Positions 8,996 through 17,243 of a stretch of DNA of 64,000 nt are shown here, in pieces (the stretch's first letter is position 1; each line of letters starts with the position of its first letter). The position numbers and the translations under genes were made by a program. The notes below the pieces were generated by a model, which ran no database searches, had not been told where the DNA came from, and worked only from the letters and a program-made list of their open reading frames with translations. This DNA comes from Actinomycetospora termitidis (GTDB lineage: Bacteria; Actinomycetota; Actinomycetes; Mycobacteriales; Pseudonocardiaceae), in NCBI RefSeq assembly GCF_030286555.1, contig NZ_JASVWF010000003.1, positions 372,001 through 436,000 on the forward strand, given 5' to 3'.

Positions 8996-10345
8996 GTGAG
9001 CAGCGCACCACCGGACGAGCGCGCGCGGAGCCACCGCAGCACGTGGTGGCCCCGCGCGGAACGTCGCCGCCGCGTTGACCTGGTGGCGATCGCCCTGATC
9101 GTCGTCGCCGCGGTGGTCGGGGTCGTCCTCGTCGTCCGCTCGGGCGACGAGGCGGCCACGAGCCTGCAGCAGGGGGCCACGATCCCGTCGCCGGACACCC
9201 CGGCGGTGCCGACCGCGCTCACCGAGGCGTGGCGGGCCGCCGACCCGGTCGGCGCGCCGCCGGGTCCCGGGCTCGTCGGCGGGCCGGTGAGCGTCGGGCC
9301 CGCCGTCGCGACCGGGCGCACGGAGGCCGACGGCACCGCCGTCGTGACCGGCCTGGACGCGGCCACCGGCGCCGTCGCCTGGGAGTACCGGCGGCCCGAC
9401 CCGTTGTGCACCCTCGGCGAGGGCTCCGGCGTGGTCCTCGCGGTGTTCGCGACGACGTCGCCGGTCGGGACGTTCTGCAGCGAGGTCGCCTCGTTCGACC
9501 CGTCGACCGGGGACCGCGGGCCGAGCCGCAACGCCGACGTCCGCCCCGGCACCCGGCTGCTCGCCGACGGGTCGCACGTCACCGCGACCGGGCGGGACTA
9601 CCTCGAGGTCTGGCGCGACGACCTCGTCGCCACCCTCGAGTACGGGCAGCTGCCCACCCCGGTGCAGGGCACGCCGCAGCCCCGGGCCGGCTGCCCGCAC
9701 GTGTCCGTCGCGGTGGGGGCGGACGACGTCGCGGTGCTCGAGCGCTGCCCCGGCGAACCCTCCGACCGGCTCTCCGTGCTGTCCGCCGGCCCCGCCGAGT
9801 ACGACCGGCCGGAGGACCGGTTCAGCGTCCTGTCCGGCGTGACCGACGGGCGGGTCGTGGCCACCTCGGAGTCGCGGACCGCGGTCCGTGCGCCCGACGG
9901 CACGCTGCGGGTCTACGACGGCGCCGGGACCCCGGTCGCGACCGCTCCCCTCGGTCCGGCCGCCGGGCCGATCCCGGACGCGGGCACCACCGATCCCGCC
10001 GGGCAGGCCCTCGGCACCAAGGTCGCCGGGCCGGTGCTCCTGTGGTGGACCGGGACCGCGACCGTCGGCCTCGACCCCGCCACCCTGCTCCCCCGCTGGA
10101 CGCTGCCGGGCACCCTCGGTCCGGGCGCCGCGGTGCCGACCGGGGTCCTGGGCGCGCCGACGACCGTGCTGGTCCCGGTCCCCGCGGGCCTCGCCCCCGT
10201 CGACGCCGCGACCGGGGCCGCCGGTCCGGTGATCGCGCTCGACCGGCGCGCCGACCCCCCGGGCCCCGTCGGCGTGGACGTCGTCGGCGCCACCGTGGTG
10301 GAGCAGCGCGGCGACGCCGTCGTGGGCCTGCGGCCGCCGCGCTGA
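8996..10345 (+). CDS. Membrane-anchored PQQ-like beta-propeller protein (Rv3212-like)
   Basis: A 449-residue protein with one membrane segment near residues 25-46 (VDLVAIALIVVAAVVGVVLVV) and a large extracytoplasmic domain with repeated VTGLDAATGAVAWEY and LDPATLLPRW-type strands, typical of PQQ/WD-like propellers. The GTG at 8996 starts 13 bases after the rhlE stop, so the two are probably cotranscribed. The same order, rhlE followed by a valine/alanine-rich protein, occurs at Rv3211-Rv3212. Function unknown; a cell-envelope scaffold is possible. Confidence 0.8.
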   Translation: MSSAPPDERARSHRSTWWPRAERRRRVDLVAIALIVVAAVVGVVLVVRSGDEAATSLQQGATIPSPDTPAVPTALTEAWRAADPVGAPPGPGLVGGPVSVGPAVATGRTEADGTAVVTGLDAATGAVAWEYRRPDPLCTLGEGSGVVLAVFATTSPVGTFCSEVASFDPSTGDRGPSRNADVRPGTRLLADGSHVTATGRDYLEVWRDDLVATLEYGQLPTPVQGTPQPRAGCPHVSVAVGADDVAVLERCPGEPSDRLSVLSAGPAEYDRPEDRFSVLSGVTDGRVVATSESRTAVRAPDGTLRVYDGAGTPVATAPLGPAAGPIPDAGTTDPAGQALGTKVAGPVLLWWTGTATVGLDPATLLPRWTLPGTLGPGAAVPTGVLGAPTTVLVPVPAGLAPVDAATGAAGPVIALDRRADPPGPVGVDVVGATVVEQRGDAVVGLRPPR

Positions 10346-10387
10346 GCCGCACGTCCGCCGGTCGCCCGATGGGGCAGACTGAGTGGG

Positions 10388-11314
10388 GTGAGCCACGATC
10401 CCCTGCCGGTGCGGGTCGCGGACGCCCGGCGCGCGGGAGCGCAGCTCACGCCGCACCGGGCCCGGCACGTGGAGCTCCCCGGGCCGATCGTCGCCCTGCG
10501 CGCCGAGGCCCGCCCGCGGGCCTCCGACGAGCCGTGGGACGCGGTCGCGGTGCTCGTCCCGGGCTACTCGGGGTCGAAGGAGGACTTCGCCCCGCTGATC
10601 GACCCGATCGCCGACGCCGGCATCGGGGTGCTGGCCCTCGACCTCCCCGGGCAGTTCGAGTCCCCGCCGCTGCCCGGCGAGATGGACCACCGGTCGGCCC
10701 CGCTCGGCTCGCTGGTCGCGCGGATCGTGCGGGACGAGGCGGCCGCGGGCCGGACGGTCCTGCTGCTCGGCCACTCCTTCGGCGGCCTGGTGGCGCGGGC
10801 GGCGGTGCTGTCCGGGGCGCCGGTGCGGGGCCTGACGCTCATGGACACCGGCCCCGGCGAGCTCCCGATGGGGCCGCGCCGCACCCGCCTCGACGTCCTC
10901 GAGCCCGTGCTGCGCCGGCGTGGCCTCGACGCCGTCGTCGCCCTGCGCGAGGAGACGGGCGACTGGGAGGCCGCCGCACCCGCCGTCGCCGGATTCCTCC
11001 GGGAGCGGCTGCAACGCTCCTCGCCGGTGGCGCTGCTGGGGATGGGGGACGCGCTGCGCGGCGAGCCCGACCGGGTGCCCGAGCTCGTCGCGGCGCTGCG
11101 CGGCCGCCGGCTCGCGACGCTCGTGGTCTGCGGGATGCACGACGACGCCTGGCCGGTCACCACCCAGCGCACGATGGCCGACCGGCTCGAGGCGGAGTTC
11201 GCCGCCGTGCCGGGCGCCGCGCACTCCCCGAACGTCGAGAACCCGCTCGCCCTGCTCGACGTCCTGGTGCCCACGTGGCGGACCTGGCTCCGCGAGGACA
11301 CCCTGGAGGGATGA
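10388..11314 (+). CDS. Alpha/beta hydrolase fold protein
   Basis: A 308-residue hydrolase with oxyanion motif VLVPGYSGSKEDF, nucleophile elbow LLGHSFGGLVARA, candidate acid Asp in CGMHDDAWPV and His in PGAAHSPNVENP. It is the first gene of a three-gene operon: its stop overlaps the ATG of the MpaB-like gene (ATGA), which in turn overlaps the kynureninase start. The GTG at 10388 follows a -10-like CAGACT about nine bases upstream, so the mRNA may be leaderless. The substrate is not known; the context hints at amide or ester products in tryptophan or aromatic catabolism. Confidence 0.87.
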   Translation: MSHDPLPVRVADARRAGAQLTPHRARHVELPGPIVALRAEARPRASDEPWDAVAVLVPGYSGSKEDFAPLIDPIADAGIGVLALDLPGQFESPPLPGEMDHRSAPLGSLVARIVRDEAAAGRTVLLLGHSFGGLVARAAVLSGAPVRGLTLMDTGPGELPMGPRRTRLDVLEPVLRRRGLDAVVALREETGDWEAAAPAVAGFLRERLQRSSPVALLGMGDALRGEPDRVPELVAALRGRRLATLVVCGMHDDAWPVTTQRTMADRLEAEFAAVPGAAHSPNVENPLALLDVLVPTWRTWLREDTLEG

Positions 11315-12192
11315 ACGACGCCCCTCGGTCTCCCGGGTCGAGCTCCGCTGCGCTCCGTCTCCCGCGGGACCCCGAGCTCGGCTACTTCGGGCCTGGGAGC
11401 GTGACCTGGAAGGTGATGGCCGACCCGTCCGCGGGCCCCGGCGGCATCGCCGCGCTGTTCACCCAGGCACTGCACCCCCGCGCGCTGGCCGGGGTCGACC
11501 AGCACTCCGACTTCCGCACGCAGTTCTGGCCGCGGCTGGCCCGCACCGCGGAGTACGTCATGACGGTGACGTTCTCCTCGCGCGAGAAGGTCGACCGCGT
11601 CGCGGGCCACGTCCGCCGCGCCCACGAGCACGTCCGCGGCGTCGACCCGGTCACCGGGCGCACCTACGCGGCCTCGGAGCCCGACCTGCTGCGCTGGGTG
11701 CACGTCACCGAGGTCAACGGCTTCCTCGACGCGGTGCAGCGGGCCGGCGCCGGTCTCACCGACGACGAGGCGGACCGCTTCCTCGCCGAGCAGGTCCGGG
11801 CCGCGGAGCTGCTCGGGGCCACCGACGTCCCGGCCTCGCGCGCCGAGGTGGCCGACTACTTCGAGGCCGTCCGCCCCGAGCTGCAGGCGTCCCCGACGAG
11901 CCGCAGCGGCGCCCTGCGCCTGCTCGCGCCGCCGATGCCGACGCGGGTCGCCCTGACCACCCCCGCCCGCCCCGCGTGGACCGCCCTGGCCACGCTCGGC
12001 TTCGCGCTGCAGCCGCGGTGGGCGCGGCGCATGCACGGTCTGCCGGGGCTCCCGACGACGGATCTCGCGGCCGGCCTGGTGATCCGCGCGCTGCGGACGA
12101 CGGTGCTGGCGTTGCCGGAGACCTGGCAGCGCGGCCCGGTCGCCCGGGAGGCCCTGGCCAAGGAGCGCGCGATCCTCGGGGACGCGGCGTGA
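11311..12192 (+). CDS. Oxygenase MpaB-like / DUF2236 family protein
   Basis: A 293-residue protein of the MpaB_C/DUF2236 family, members of which bind heme (latex-clearing protein and MpaB relatives). Visible family signatures include ALHPRALAGVDQHSDF near residues 54-69, where a His is the likely heme ligand region, and the VHVTEVNGFLDAVQ segment. The ATG at 11311 has GGAGGG directly upstream and overlaps the hydrolase stop. A GC-rich 29-bp mini-element lies within codons 7-18 and encodes the non-conserved PGSSSAALRLPR stretch. Oxygenase activity is inferred from the family. Confidence 0.8.
   Translation: MNDAPRSPGSSSAALRLPRDPELGYFGPGSVTWKVMADPSAGPGGIAALFTQALHPRALAGVDQHSDFRTQFWPRLARTAEYVMTVTFSSREKVDRVAGHVRRAHEHVRGVDPVTGRTYAASEPDLLRWVHVTEVNGFLDAVQRAGAGLTDDEADRFLAEQVRAAELLGATDVPASRAEVADYFEAVRPELQASPTSRSGALRLLAPPMPTRVALTTPARPAWTALATLGFALQPRWARRMHGLPGLPTTDLAAGLVIRALRTTVLALPETWQRGPVAREALAKERAILGDAA
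11329..11364. repeat. 29-bp mini-element flanked by TCTCCCG direct repeats
   Basis: A GGGTCGAGCTCCGCTGCGCT-type element lies between two TCTCCCG copies (11329-11335 and 11358-11364). A related element is at 41312-41361, also flanked by direct repeats. Here it is in frame within the N-terminus of the MpaB-like gene. Confidence 0.5.
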
Positions 12193-13394
12193 CCGACCTG
12201 GGCGACCGTGCGGCCGAGCTGGACGCCGCCGATCCGCTCGCGGCACTCCGGGAGCGCTTCGTCCTCGGCCCGGAGATCGCCTACCTGGACGGGAACTCGC
12301 TCGGACGCCCCCTCGTGGTCACCGCCGAGGCGCTCGCCCGGTTCACCCGCGAGGAGTGGGGCGGTCGGCTGATCCGGGGGTGGGACGAGACATGGGTCGC
12401 GCTCCCGACGGACCTGGGCGACCGGCTCGGCGCGGTCCTGCTCGGCGCCGCGCCGGGGCAGACGATCGTCGGCGACTCCACCAGCGTGCTGCTCTACAAG
12501 CTCGCCCGGGCCGCGGTGGACGCCGCCGCGCCGGAGCGCGACGAGATCGTCCTGTCCGACGACGACTTCCCCACCGACCGGTACCTGCTCGAGGGCATCG
12601 CCGCCGAGACCGGCCGGACGCTGCGGTGGATCCCCACCGACCACGCGGGCGGGGTCTCGGCGGACCAGGCCGCCGCGGCGCTCGGCCCGCGGACCGCCCT
12701 CGTCGTGCTGTCCCACGTCACCTACCGCTCCGGGTTCCTCGCCGACGCCGCCGCGATCACCCGGCTGGCGCACGACGCCGGCGCCCCGGTGCTCTGGGAC
12801 CTCTGCCACTCGGTGGGCTCGGTCCCCGTCGACCTCGACGGCTGGGGCGCCGACCTGGCCGTCGGGTGCACCTACAAGTACCTCGGCGGCGGGCCCGGCT
12901 CGCCCGCGTTCGCGTACGTCGCGGCCCGCCACCACGGGGTGCTGCGCCAGCCGATCCAGGGGTGGTTCGGCCGCCGCGACCCGTTCGCCATGGCCGCCGG
13001 CTACGAGCCCGCCGCGGGCATCCGCCAGTTCCTCTCCGGCACCCCGCCGGTGCTCGCGACCGTCCCGCTGCAGGTGGGCCTGGACCTCTACGCCGAGGCC
13101 GGCATCGAGGCGGTCCGCGCGAAGTCGGTGGCGCTGACGGAGTTCGCCGTGGCCGCCGCGGACGCGCACGGTCTCGAGGTCGCCTCGCCGCGCGACCCCG
13201 GTCGCCGCGGCGGGCACGTGACCCTGCGGCACCCGGACGCCCGCGCGCTCGTGGCGGCGCTGTGGGAGCGCGGCGTCATCCCGGACTTCCGCGCCCCGGA
13301 CGGCATCCGCGTCGGCCTCGCGCCGCTCTCGACGTCGTTCGCCGAAGTGGCGGCCGGGTTCGAGGTGCTCCGGGACCTCACGCCCACCAGTTGA
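12189..13394 (+). CDS. kynU: Kynureninase (PLP-dependent, aminotransferase class V)
   Basis: A 401-residue enzyme expected to cleave kynurenine or 3-hydroxykynurenine to anthranilate or 3-hydroxyanthranilate plus alanine. The kynureninase signatures are present: YLDGNSLGRP near residue 33, the VLWDLCHSVGSVPVDLDGW segment with the PLP-binding Asp, and CTYKYLGGGPGSP with the Schiff-base Lys near residue 229. The GTG at 12189 overlaps the upstream stop by four bases. No kynA or kynB is in the window, so the pathway partners lie elsewhere or the operon has a distinct use. Confidence 0.93.
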   Translation: MTDLGDRAAELDAADPLAALRERFVLGPEIAYLDGNSLGRPLVVTAEALARFTREEWGGRLIRGWDETWVALPTDLGDRLGAVLLGAAPGQTIVGDSTSVLLYKLARAAVDAAAPERDEIVLSDDDFPTDRYLLEGIAAETGRTLRWIPTDHAGGVSADQAAAALGPRTALVVLSHVTYRSGFLADAAAITRLAHDAGAPVLWDLCHSVGSVPVDLDGWGADLAVGCTYKYLGGGPGSPAFAYVAARHHGVLRQPIQGWFGRRDPFAMAAGYEPAAGIRQFLSGTPPVLATVPLQVGLDLYAEAGIEAVRAKSVALTEFAVAAADAHGLEVASPRDPGRRGGHVTLRHPDARALVAALWERGVIPDFRAPDGIRVGLAPLSTSFAEVAAGFEVLRDLTPTS

Positions 13395-13902
13395 GGGAGA
13401 GCACCACCAGCACCGTCACCGGGACGACCGACGCCGCGACGGTCGCCGCCCACACCGGGGTCCGCCGCCACGCCGCGATTCCGGTGGCCGTGAGCGCGAC
13501 GACGACGCCCGCCAGGTGGGCGGCCAGGACGTCGAGCCCCGGACCCACCGCGCTCAGCACCAGCGGCGCGATGCCGACGACCAGCGCCAGCACCATCAGC
13601 CCTCCGGTGAGCACCCGCGCGACCTCCACCAGGCGCATCAGGGCCGTCGGACGGTGCCGACCGATCGGCCGGCCGAAGGCACCGGTCCGCGGCGCCGACG
13701 ACGGCACGGCCTGCAGGTGCCGGGGCGTCGCCGGAGTGGGGTGCGTGGGCCCGTCGAACACCCCGCGCCGCACCGCGTCGACCGGGGTGCCCGGGGCCGG
13801 GGTGAACGCCCGGTCCATCGCCGCCCAGCCGTGCGGGGGCGTCGGGTCCTCCGGGTCGCCGTACGCGTCAGGGCCCGGCGTCTCGTCGGGGTGGGCGCTC
13901 AT
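13378..13902 (-). CDS. Membrane protein with disordered N-terminus, unknown function
   Basis: A 174-residue protein from the ATG at 13902. The first 85 residues are rich in Pro, Asp and Thr. They are followed by three hydrophobic segments (about residues 90-115, 118-140 and 148-170), the last ending VVLSLNWWA. Its 3' end overlaps the convergent kynU end by 17 bases, leaving no room for a terminator. It lies just downstream of the RecB-like nuclease gene. I do not recognise a family. Confidence 0.7.
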   Translation of the reverse strand: MSAHPDETPGPDAYGDPEDPTPPHGWAAMDRAFTPAPGTPVDAVRRGVFDGPTHPTPATPRHLQAVPSSAPRTGAFGRPIGRHRPTALMRLVEVARVLTGGLMVLALVVGIAPLVLSAVGPGLDVLAAHLAGVVVALTATGIAAWRRTPVWAATVAASVVPVTVLVVLSLNWWA

Positions 13903-13948
13903 CGGGGCGGGATCATCGGGGTGCGGGATTCCTCCGGGGCGGGGCGGC

Positions 13949-14791
13949 TCACGGCGCGAGCAGGGACCACGGTCGCAGGGACGGCGACGCGGCTCGGCCC
14001 TCGGGGCAGCTGCGGCGGAAGTCGCACCGCGCGCAGCCGGGGCCGGTGGTCGGCGGGAAGAGGACCTCCGGGTCGCCCCCACCGCCGAGCGCGTCGCCCG
14101 CGTCGGCCATGGCCCGCGCCGAACGCTCGGCACCGTGCCGGTGCCGCGCGAGGGACGTCTCGTCGTGCTCGGCCACTGCCACCGTTCCCGACGGCAGGTG
14201 GTGCAGCTCCACCCGCCGGCAGGCCCGGCGCAGCGTCCGTCCGGCGGCCAGCGCGTACAGCGCGAGGGCGCGCGAGGCGCGGGCGTCCTCGGAGGTGGGG
14301 ACCCCACGGCCGGTCTTGTAGTCGACGATCACCGCCTCGTCGCGCGGCCCGGCGTCGATCCGGTCGACCCGGCCCTCGGCGACGATGTCGCCGACCGGTG
14401 CGGTGACCCAGCGCTCCACGCCCAGCGGCTCGCCGACCTCGGTCTCGGCGACGTACCGGCCGACCCACTCCCGGGCGCGCGTGCGGTACCCCGCCGCCTG
14501 GTCGGAGTCCCGGAACCCCTCGTCCGACCACAGGGTGTCGACCAGCCGGGCCGCCGTCTCCGGCGAGCGCCGGGCGGCGGGCGTCTCGTAGACCGCACGG
14601 AGCACGTTGTGGACCACCGCGCCGAGCGTCGCGTGCGCCCAGGCACCCCCGCGGGGCGGGGTCGGCCGGTCCAGGTAGGTCATCCGGAAGCGCCGCCGAC
14701 AGCCGTCCCACGTGGCGAGCCGCGCGGGGGTGACCTTGACGAGCGGGAGGGGCATGTCCGCCAAGCTCAGCTGCCCGCTCATCGGGGTCAT
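13949..14791 (-). CDS. RecB-family PD-(D/E)XK exonuclease-like protein
   Basis: A 280-residue nuclease of the Cas4/RecB type. The core motif is GRVDRID followed by VIVDYKTG (DYK, metal and catalytic residues). The C-terminal CARCDFRRSCPEG, with the early Cys in DGCRRRF, fits the four-Cys iron-sulfur arrangement of AddB/Cas4-like nucleases. The start ATG at 14791 lies two bases from the upstream PHP gene end; a second ATG four codons in is equally plausible. No CRISPR genes are nearby, so a DNA-repair role is more likely than Cas4. Confidence 0.87.
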   Translation of the reverse strand: MTPMSGQLSLADMPLPLVKVTPARLATWDGCRRRFRMTYLDRPTPPRGGAWAHATLGAVVHNVLRAVYETPAARRSPETAARLVDTLWSDEGFRDSDQAAGYRTRAREWVGRYVAETEVGEPLGVERWVTAPVGDIVAEGRVDRIDAGPRDEAVIVDYKTGRGVPTSEDARASRALALYALAAGRTLRRACRRVELHHLPSGTVAVAEHDETSLARHRHGAERSARAMADAGDALGGGGDPEVLFPPTTGPGCARCDFRRSCPEGRAASPSLRPWSLLAP

Positions 14792-14792
14792 C

Positions 14793-15653
14793 CTAGGCGC
14801 CGCCGATGATCACCTCCGCTCCGGTGGCCCTCCGGAGCAGGGCGTCGAGCGCGTCGGGGGCGGTCGTCGCCGCGGCGATCGGGGTCGTCTTGCGGGTGCC
14901 GTGGTAGTCGCTGGATCCGGTGACGACGAGGCCCAGCTCACCGGCCAGGGCACGCAGCCGCTCGCGGTCCGCGGGCCCGTGGTCGGGGTGGTCCACCTCG
15001 ATCCCGACGAGGCCGGCCGCGGCCATGTCGACGATCACCGACTCCTCGATGACGTCGCCGCGCCGGCGCGCCCACGGGTGCGCCCACACCGGGACGCCGC
15101 CGGCGGCCAGGATCATCGCGATCGCGTCCTCGATCGGGGTGTCGGCCTTGGGCTCGTAGTAGGGGCCGTCCTTCGCGAGGAACGACGTGAAGGCCTCGCC
15201 GACACTCTCCACCGCGCCCAGGTCGACCAGGGCCTGCCCGAGATGCGGGCGGCCGACCGGCGCGCCGGTCCGGGCGGCGATGCCCTCCGGGTCGACGTCG
15301 TACCCGGCCGCGCGCAGCCGCTCCGTCATGACCCGGATGCGGCGCAGGCGCTCCCCGCGCATCCGCTCCTGGTCGGCCAGCACCGCGGGGTGGGCCGGGT
15401 CGAACAGGTAGCCGAGCAGGTGGGCCGAGACGTGACCACCCCGGCCGTCGGGGGCCTCGGTGGAGAACTCGGCGCCACGTACAAGTGAGACGCCGTCGGG
15501 CACGGCCGCGGCCGCGGCGTCCCAGCCCGCCGTCGTGTCGTGGTCGGTGAGCGCGAGCGTCGTCACCCCCGCGGCGGCCGCGAGGCGGACGACGTCGGCC
15601 GGGTCGTCGGACCCGTCGGAGGCGTTCGAGTGCAGGTGGAGATCGATCGTCAC
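14793..15653 (-). CDS. PHP-domain metal-dependent phosphoesterase
   Basis: A 286-residue protein from GTG 15653, beginning with the PHP metal motif DLHLHSNASDGSDDP, followed by LTDHDT, GAEFSTE, VWAHPW and GSSDYHG, which together supply the His/Asp metal ligands. Relatives include the RNase AM / 3',5'-nucleoside bisphosphate phosphatase group, and that is the most likely activity. The start overlaps the PH-domain gene's stop by four bases, so these are translationally coupled, and the RecB-like nuclease follows two bases after the stop. Confidence 0.88.
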   Translation of the reverse strand: MTIDLHLHSNASDGSDDPADVVRLAAAAGVTTLALTDHDTTAGWDAAAAAVPDGVSLVRGAEFSTEAPDGRGGHVSAHLLGYLFDPAHPAVLADQERMRGERLRRIRVMTERLRAAGYDVDPEGIAARTGAPVGRPHLGQALVDLGAVESVGEAFTSFLAKDGPYYEPKADTPIEDAIAMILAAGGVPVWAHPWARRRGDVIEESVIVDMAAAGLVGIEVDHPDHGPADRERLRALAGELGLVVTGSSDYHGTRKTTPIAAATTAPDALDALLRRATGAEVIIGGA

Positions 15654-16159
15654 GGGCGCGACGGCGTCTGGCGCTTCTCGCCGAACACGAGCTCCGAGAT
15701 CGCCTCGTACACCTCGTCGGGGTCGGGCAGGAAGCTGATCTCGCTGAGGGCCTGGATCTGACCGGCCGACTCGATCACGAGCGTGCCGTACCCGAGCATG
15801 CGGCCGGTGAGCGTGCGCTTGAAGGTCAGGTCGGTGACCTTCCCGAGCGGCATCATGCCGACCTTCTGCGTGAAGACGCCCTCGGTCAGCATCACCCGCT
15901 TGTCGGTGATGACGACCTTCTCCACCCACCACTCGCTGACCTTGTAGGCCGCCTTCACCAGCACCAGCAGGGCGCCGTACCAGAGCAGGTTGGACAGCAC
16001 CGGCCCCTTCGGCAGCAGGTACGCCGCCACCATGAGGATGACCATGAGGACGGCCGCCTGGACCACCTCGTTGACGACGACCACCCAGTGCCGGCGGAAC
16101 CTGATCACGCGCCGTTCGGTCGGCAGGACGTACTCGTCGACCTCGCGAGGTGCCAGCAC
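15650..16159 (-). CDS. Bacterial PH-domain membrane protein
   Basis: A 169-residue protein with a hydrophobic hairpin near residues 30-72 (VVNEVVQAAVLMVILMV and VLSNLLWYGALLVLVKAAY) and a C-terminal bPH_2/DUF304 domain (VVITDKRVMLTEGVFTQKVG and MMPLGKVTDLTF). It should be anchored in the cytoplasmic membrane with the PH domain inside. It forms a coupled operon with the PHP gene. Function unknown; similar proteins are found in many actinobacteria. Confidence 0.85.
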   Translation of the reverse strand: MLAPREVDEYVLPTERRVIRFRRHWVVVVNEVVQAAVLMVILMVAAYLLPKGPVLSNLLWYGALLVLVKAAYKVSEWWVEKVVITDKRVMLTEGVFTQKVGMMPLGKVTDLTFKRTLTGRMLGYGTLVIESAGQIQALSEISFLPDPDEVYEAISELVFGEKRQTPSRP

Positions 16160-16204
16160 GGCGGCCCTCCCCTTCTCCCGGGTGGAGAGCCTAACGCCTC
16201 GGCG

Positions 16205-16366
16205 TCAGCTGACGAGGTTGCGCAGGAAGAGGATGAGCGAGCTCGCCACGTCCCCGAGGGCGCTCAGGATCCCGGTGACGAAGTCCGCGGAGTTCTGCGG
16301 TTGGGAGATCACGAAGAACAGCACGAAGATCACGACGATCGCGATGCCGACCTTCTTCACGTCCAC
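16205..16366 (-). CDS. Small single-span membrane protein
   Basis: A 53-residue protein from GTG 16366, beginning MDVKKVGIAIVVIFVLFFVI. It has one clear membrane helix, a short polar stretch (SQPQNSAD), and a second amphipathic hydrophobic segment ending FLRNLVS. Choosing GTG 16366 rather than an upstream codon at 16411 keeps the 27-base palindrome (16377-16403) outside the gene. It sits between the PH-domain and MaoC genes on the same strand. Unknown function. Confidence 0.7.
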   Translation of the reverse strand: MDVKKVGIAIVVIFVLFFVISQPQNSADFVTGILSALGDVASSLILFLRNLVS

Positions 16367-16376
16367 GGCGGCCGAT

Positions 16377-16403
16377 CCTAGGGAGATCGTCGATCTCCCT
16401 AGG
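16377..16403. promoter_or_regulatory. 27-base near-perfect palindrome upstream of the small membrane protein gene
   Basis: CCTAGGGAGATCG and its exact inverse flank a single central T. It lies 25 bases after the MaoC stop and ten bases before the GTG of the small membrane protein. The lack of a loop favours an operator, though it could also terminate maoC transcription. Confidence 0.65.
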
Positions 16404-16427
16404 GTCGACACACCGCTTGCCGAACAC

Positions 16428-16931
16428 TCAGTCGCGCTGCGGAACCGGGCGGCGCGGCTGCTCGGCCTCCTCGCCGGCGTTCTCCGGGCGCTTGGGCACC
16501 ATCACCTTGCGGCGGTAGATGCACACGACGACGCCGTCCTGGTTGTAGCCGATCGTCTCGACCTGGACCACGCCGCGGTCGTTCTTCGACGACGACTCCT
16601 TCTTGTCCAGGACCGTCGACTCGCCGTAGATGGTGTCGCCGTGGAAGACCGGCTTGACGTGGCGCAGCGACTCGACCTCGAGGTTCGCGATCGCCTTCCC
16701 GGAGACGTCGGAGACGGACATCCCGAGCAGCAGCGAGTAGACGTAGTTGCCCACCACCACGTTGCGGCCCTGCTGCGTCCCGGACGCGTAGTGGTTGTCC
16801 AGGTGCAGCGGGTGGTGGTTCATGGTGATGAGGCAGAAGAGGTGGTCGTCGTACTCGGTGACCGTCTTGCCGGGCCAGTGCTTGTACGTCGCCCCGACCT
16901 CGAACTCCTCGAAGTACCGACCGAACTGCAC
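16428..16931 (-). CDS. MaoC family dehydratase
   Basis: A 167-residue hot-dog-fold protein. The hydratase signature is clear: the Asp/His region MNHHPLHLDNHYAS near residues 37-50, VVGNYVYSLLLGM, and IYGESTVLDKKES. It probably hydrates an enoyl-CoA thioester or a related substrate. The tail after residue 150 is charged and Pro-rich. Similar proteins accompany CitE-type lyases and acyl-CoA dehydrogenases; here such a pair is only 4-6 kb away (20265-22461). A specific role in the mesaconyl-CoA or leucine route is speculative. Confidence 0.87.
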   Translation of the reverse strand: MQFGRYFEEFEVGATYKHWPGKTVTEYDDHLFCLITMNHHPLHLDNHYASGTQQGRNVVVGNYVYSLLLGMSVSDVSGKAIANLEVESLRHVKPVFHGDTIYGESTVLDKKESSSKNDRGVVQVETIGYNQDGVVVCIYRRKVMVPKRPENAGEEAEQPRRPVPQRD

Positions 16932-17006
16932 GTGTCCACTCCCTGAACTCGTCGACGACAGCGACGTGATGAGTCACTCCCGGGGTGCTGTTCCCGGGCC
17001 GGGTCG

Positions 17007-17012
17007 TAGGAT
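17007..17012 (+). promoter_or_regulatory. Predicted -10 element for the corA leader transcript
   Basis: TAGGAT fits TANNNT and lies 85 bases before the leader ORF and about 230 bases before corA. Transcription from here would include the whole leader. Confidence 0.4.
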
Positions 17013-17086
17013 GGACCATCGGTGCACGGCGCGTACCAGCACGAACGCGTGAGCCGTGCGACATGGATCGAGACAGGTCGAGACCA

Positions 17087-17216
17087 GGAGGTGGACGTGG
17101 ACGCCCCCGAGCAGGCAGCCGACACCCCCGGCGGAAGTACCGGCCGCGTCCCCTCGTCGAGGGTGCCGCGCCGCTAGACCGGCCGGCCGACGGGGCGACG
17201 CGGAGCCACCACCTCC
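17087..17216 (+). promoter_or_regulatory. Possible switching leader of corA
   Basis: The leader-ORF ribosome site GGAGGTGG (17087-17094) is exactly complementary to CCACCTCC (17209-17216), which lies just before corA. The same CCTCC can instead pair locally with GGAG at 17202-17205. The two pairings are mutually exclusive, as expected of a translation-controlled attenuator. Formation in the cell is untested. Confidence 0.4.
17097..17177 (+). CDS. Candidate leader peptide upstream of corA (26 aa)
   Basis: A short ORF with the best ribosome site in the area: AGGAG ends six bases before the GTG at 17097. It encodes VDAPEQAADTPGGSTGRV followed by an Arg-rich end and a TAG, 66 bases before the corA start. 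The N-terminus is rich in Asp, Glu and Pro, the composition by which Mg2+-responsive leader peptides such as MgtL destabilise translating ribosomes. That comparison is inference; no homolog is known to me. A GTG two codons earlier is too close to the Shine-Dalgarno. Confidence 0.45.
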   Translation: MDAPEQAADTPGGSTGRVPSSRVPRR

Positions 17217-17243
17217 GCCCCGACTGTGATCCGAGGTCCCGTC

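Noticed and set aside
13949..14791. Reading the RecB-like nuclease as Cas4
   Set aside because: No cas genes or CRISPR arrays are nearby; stand-alone actinobacterial RecB-like proteins are common.
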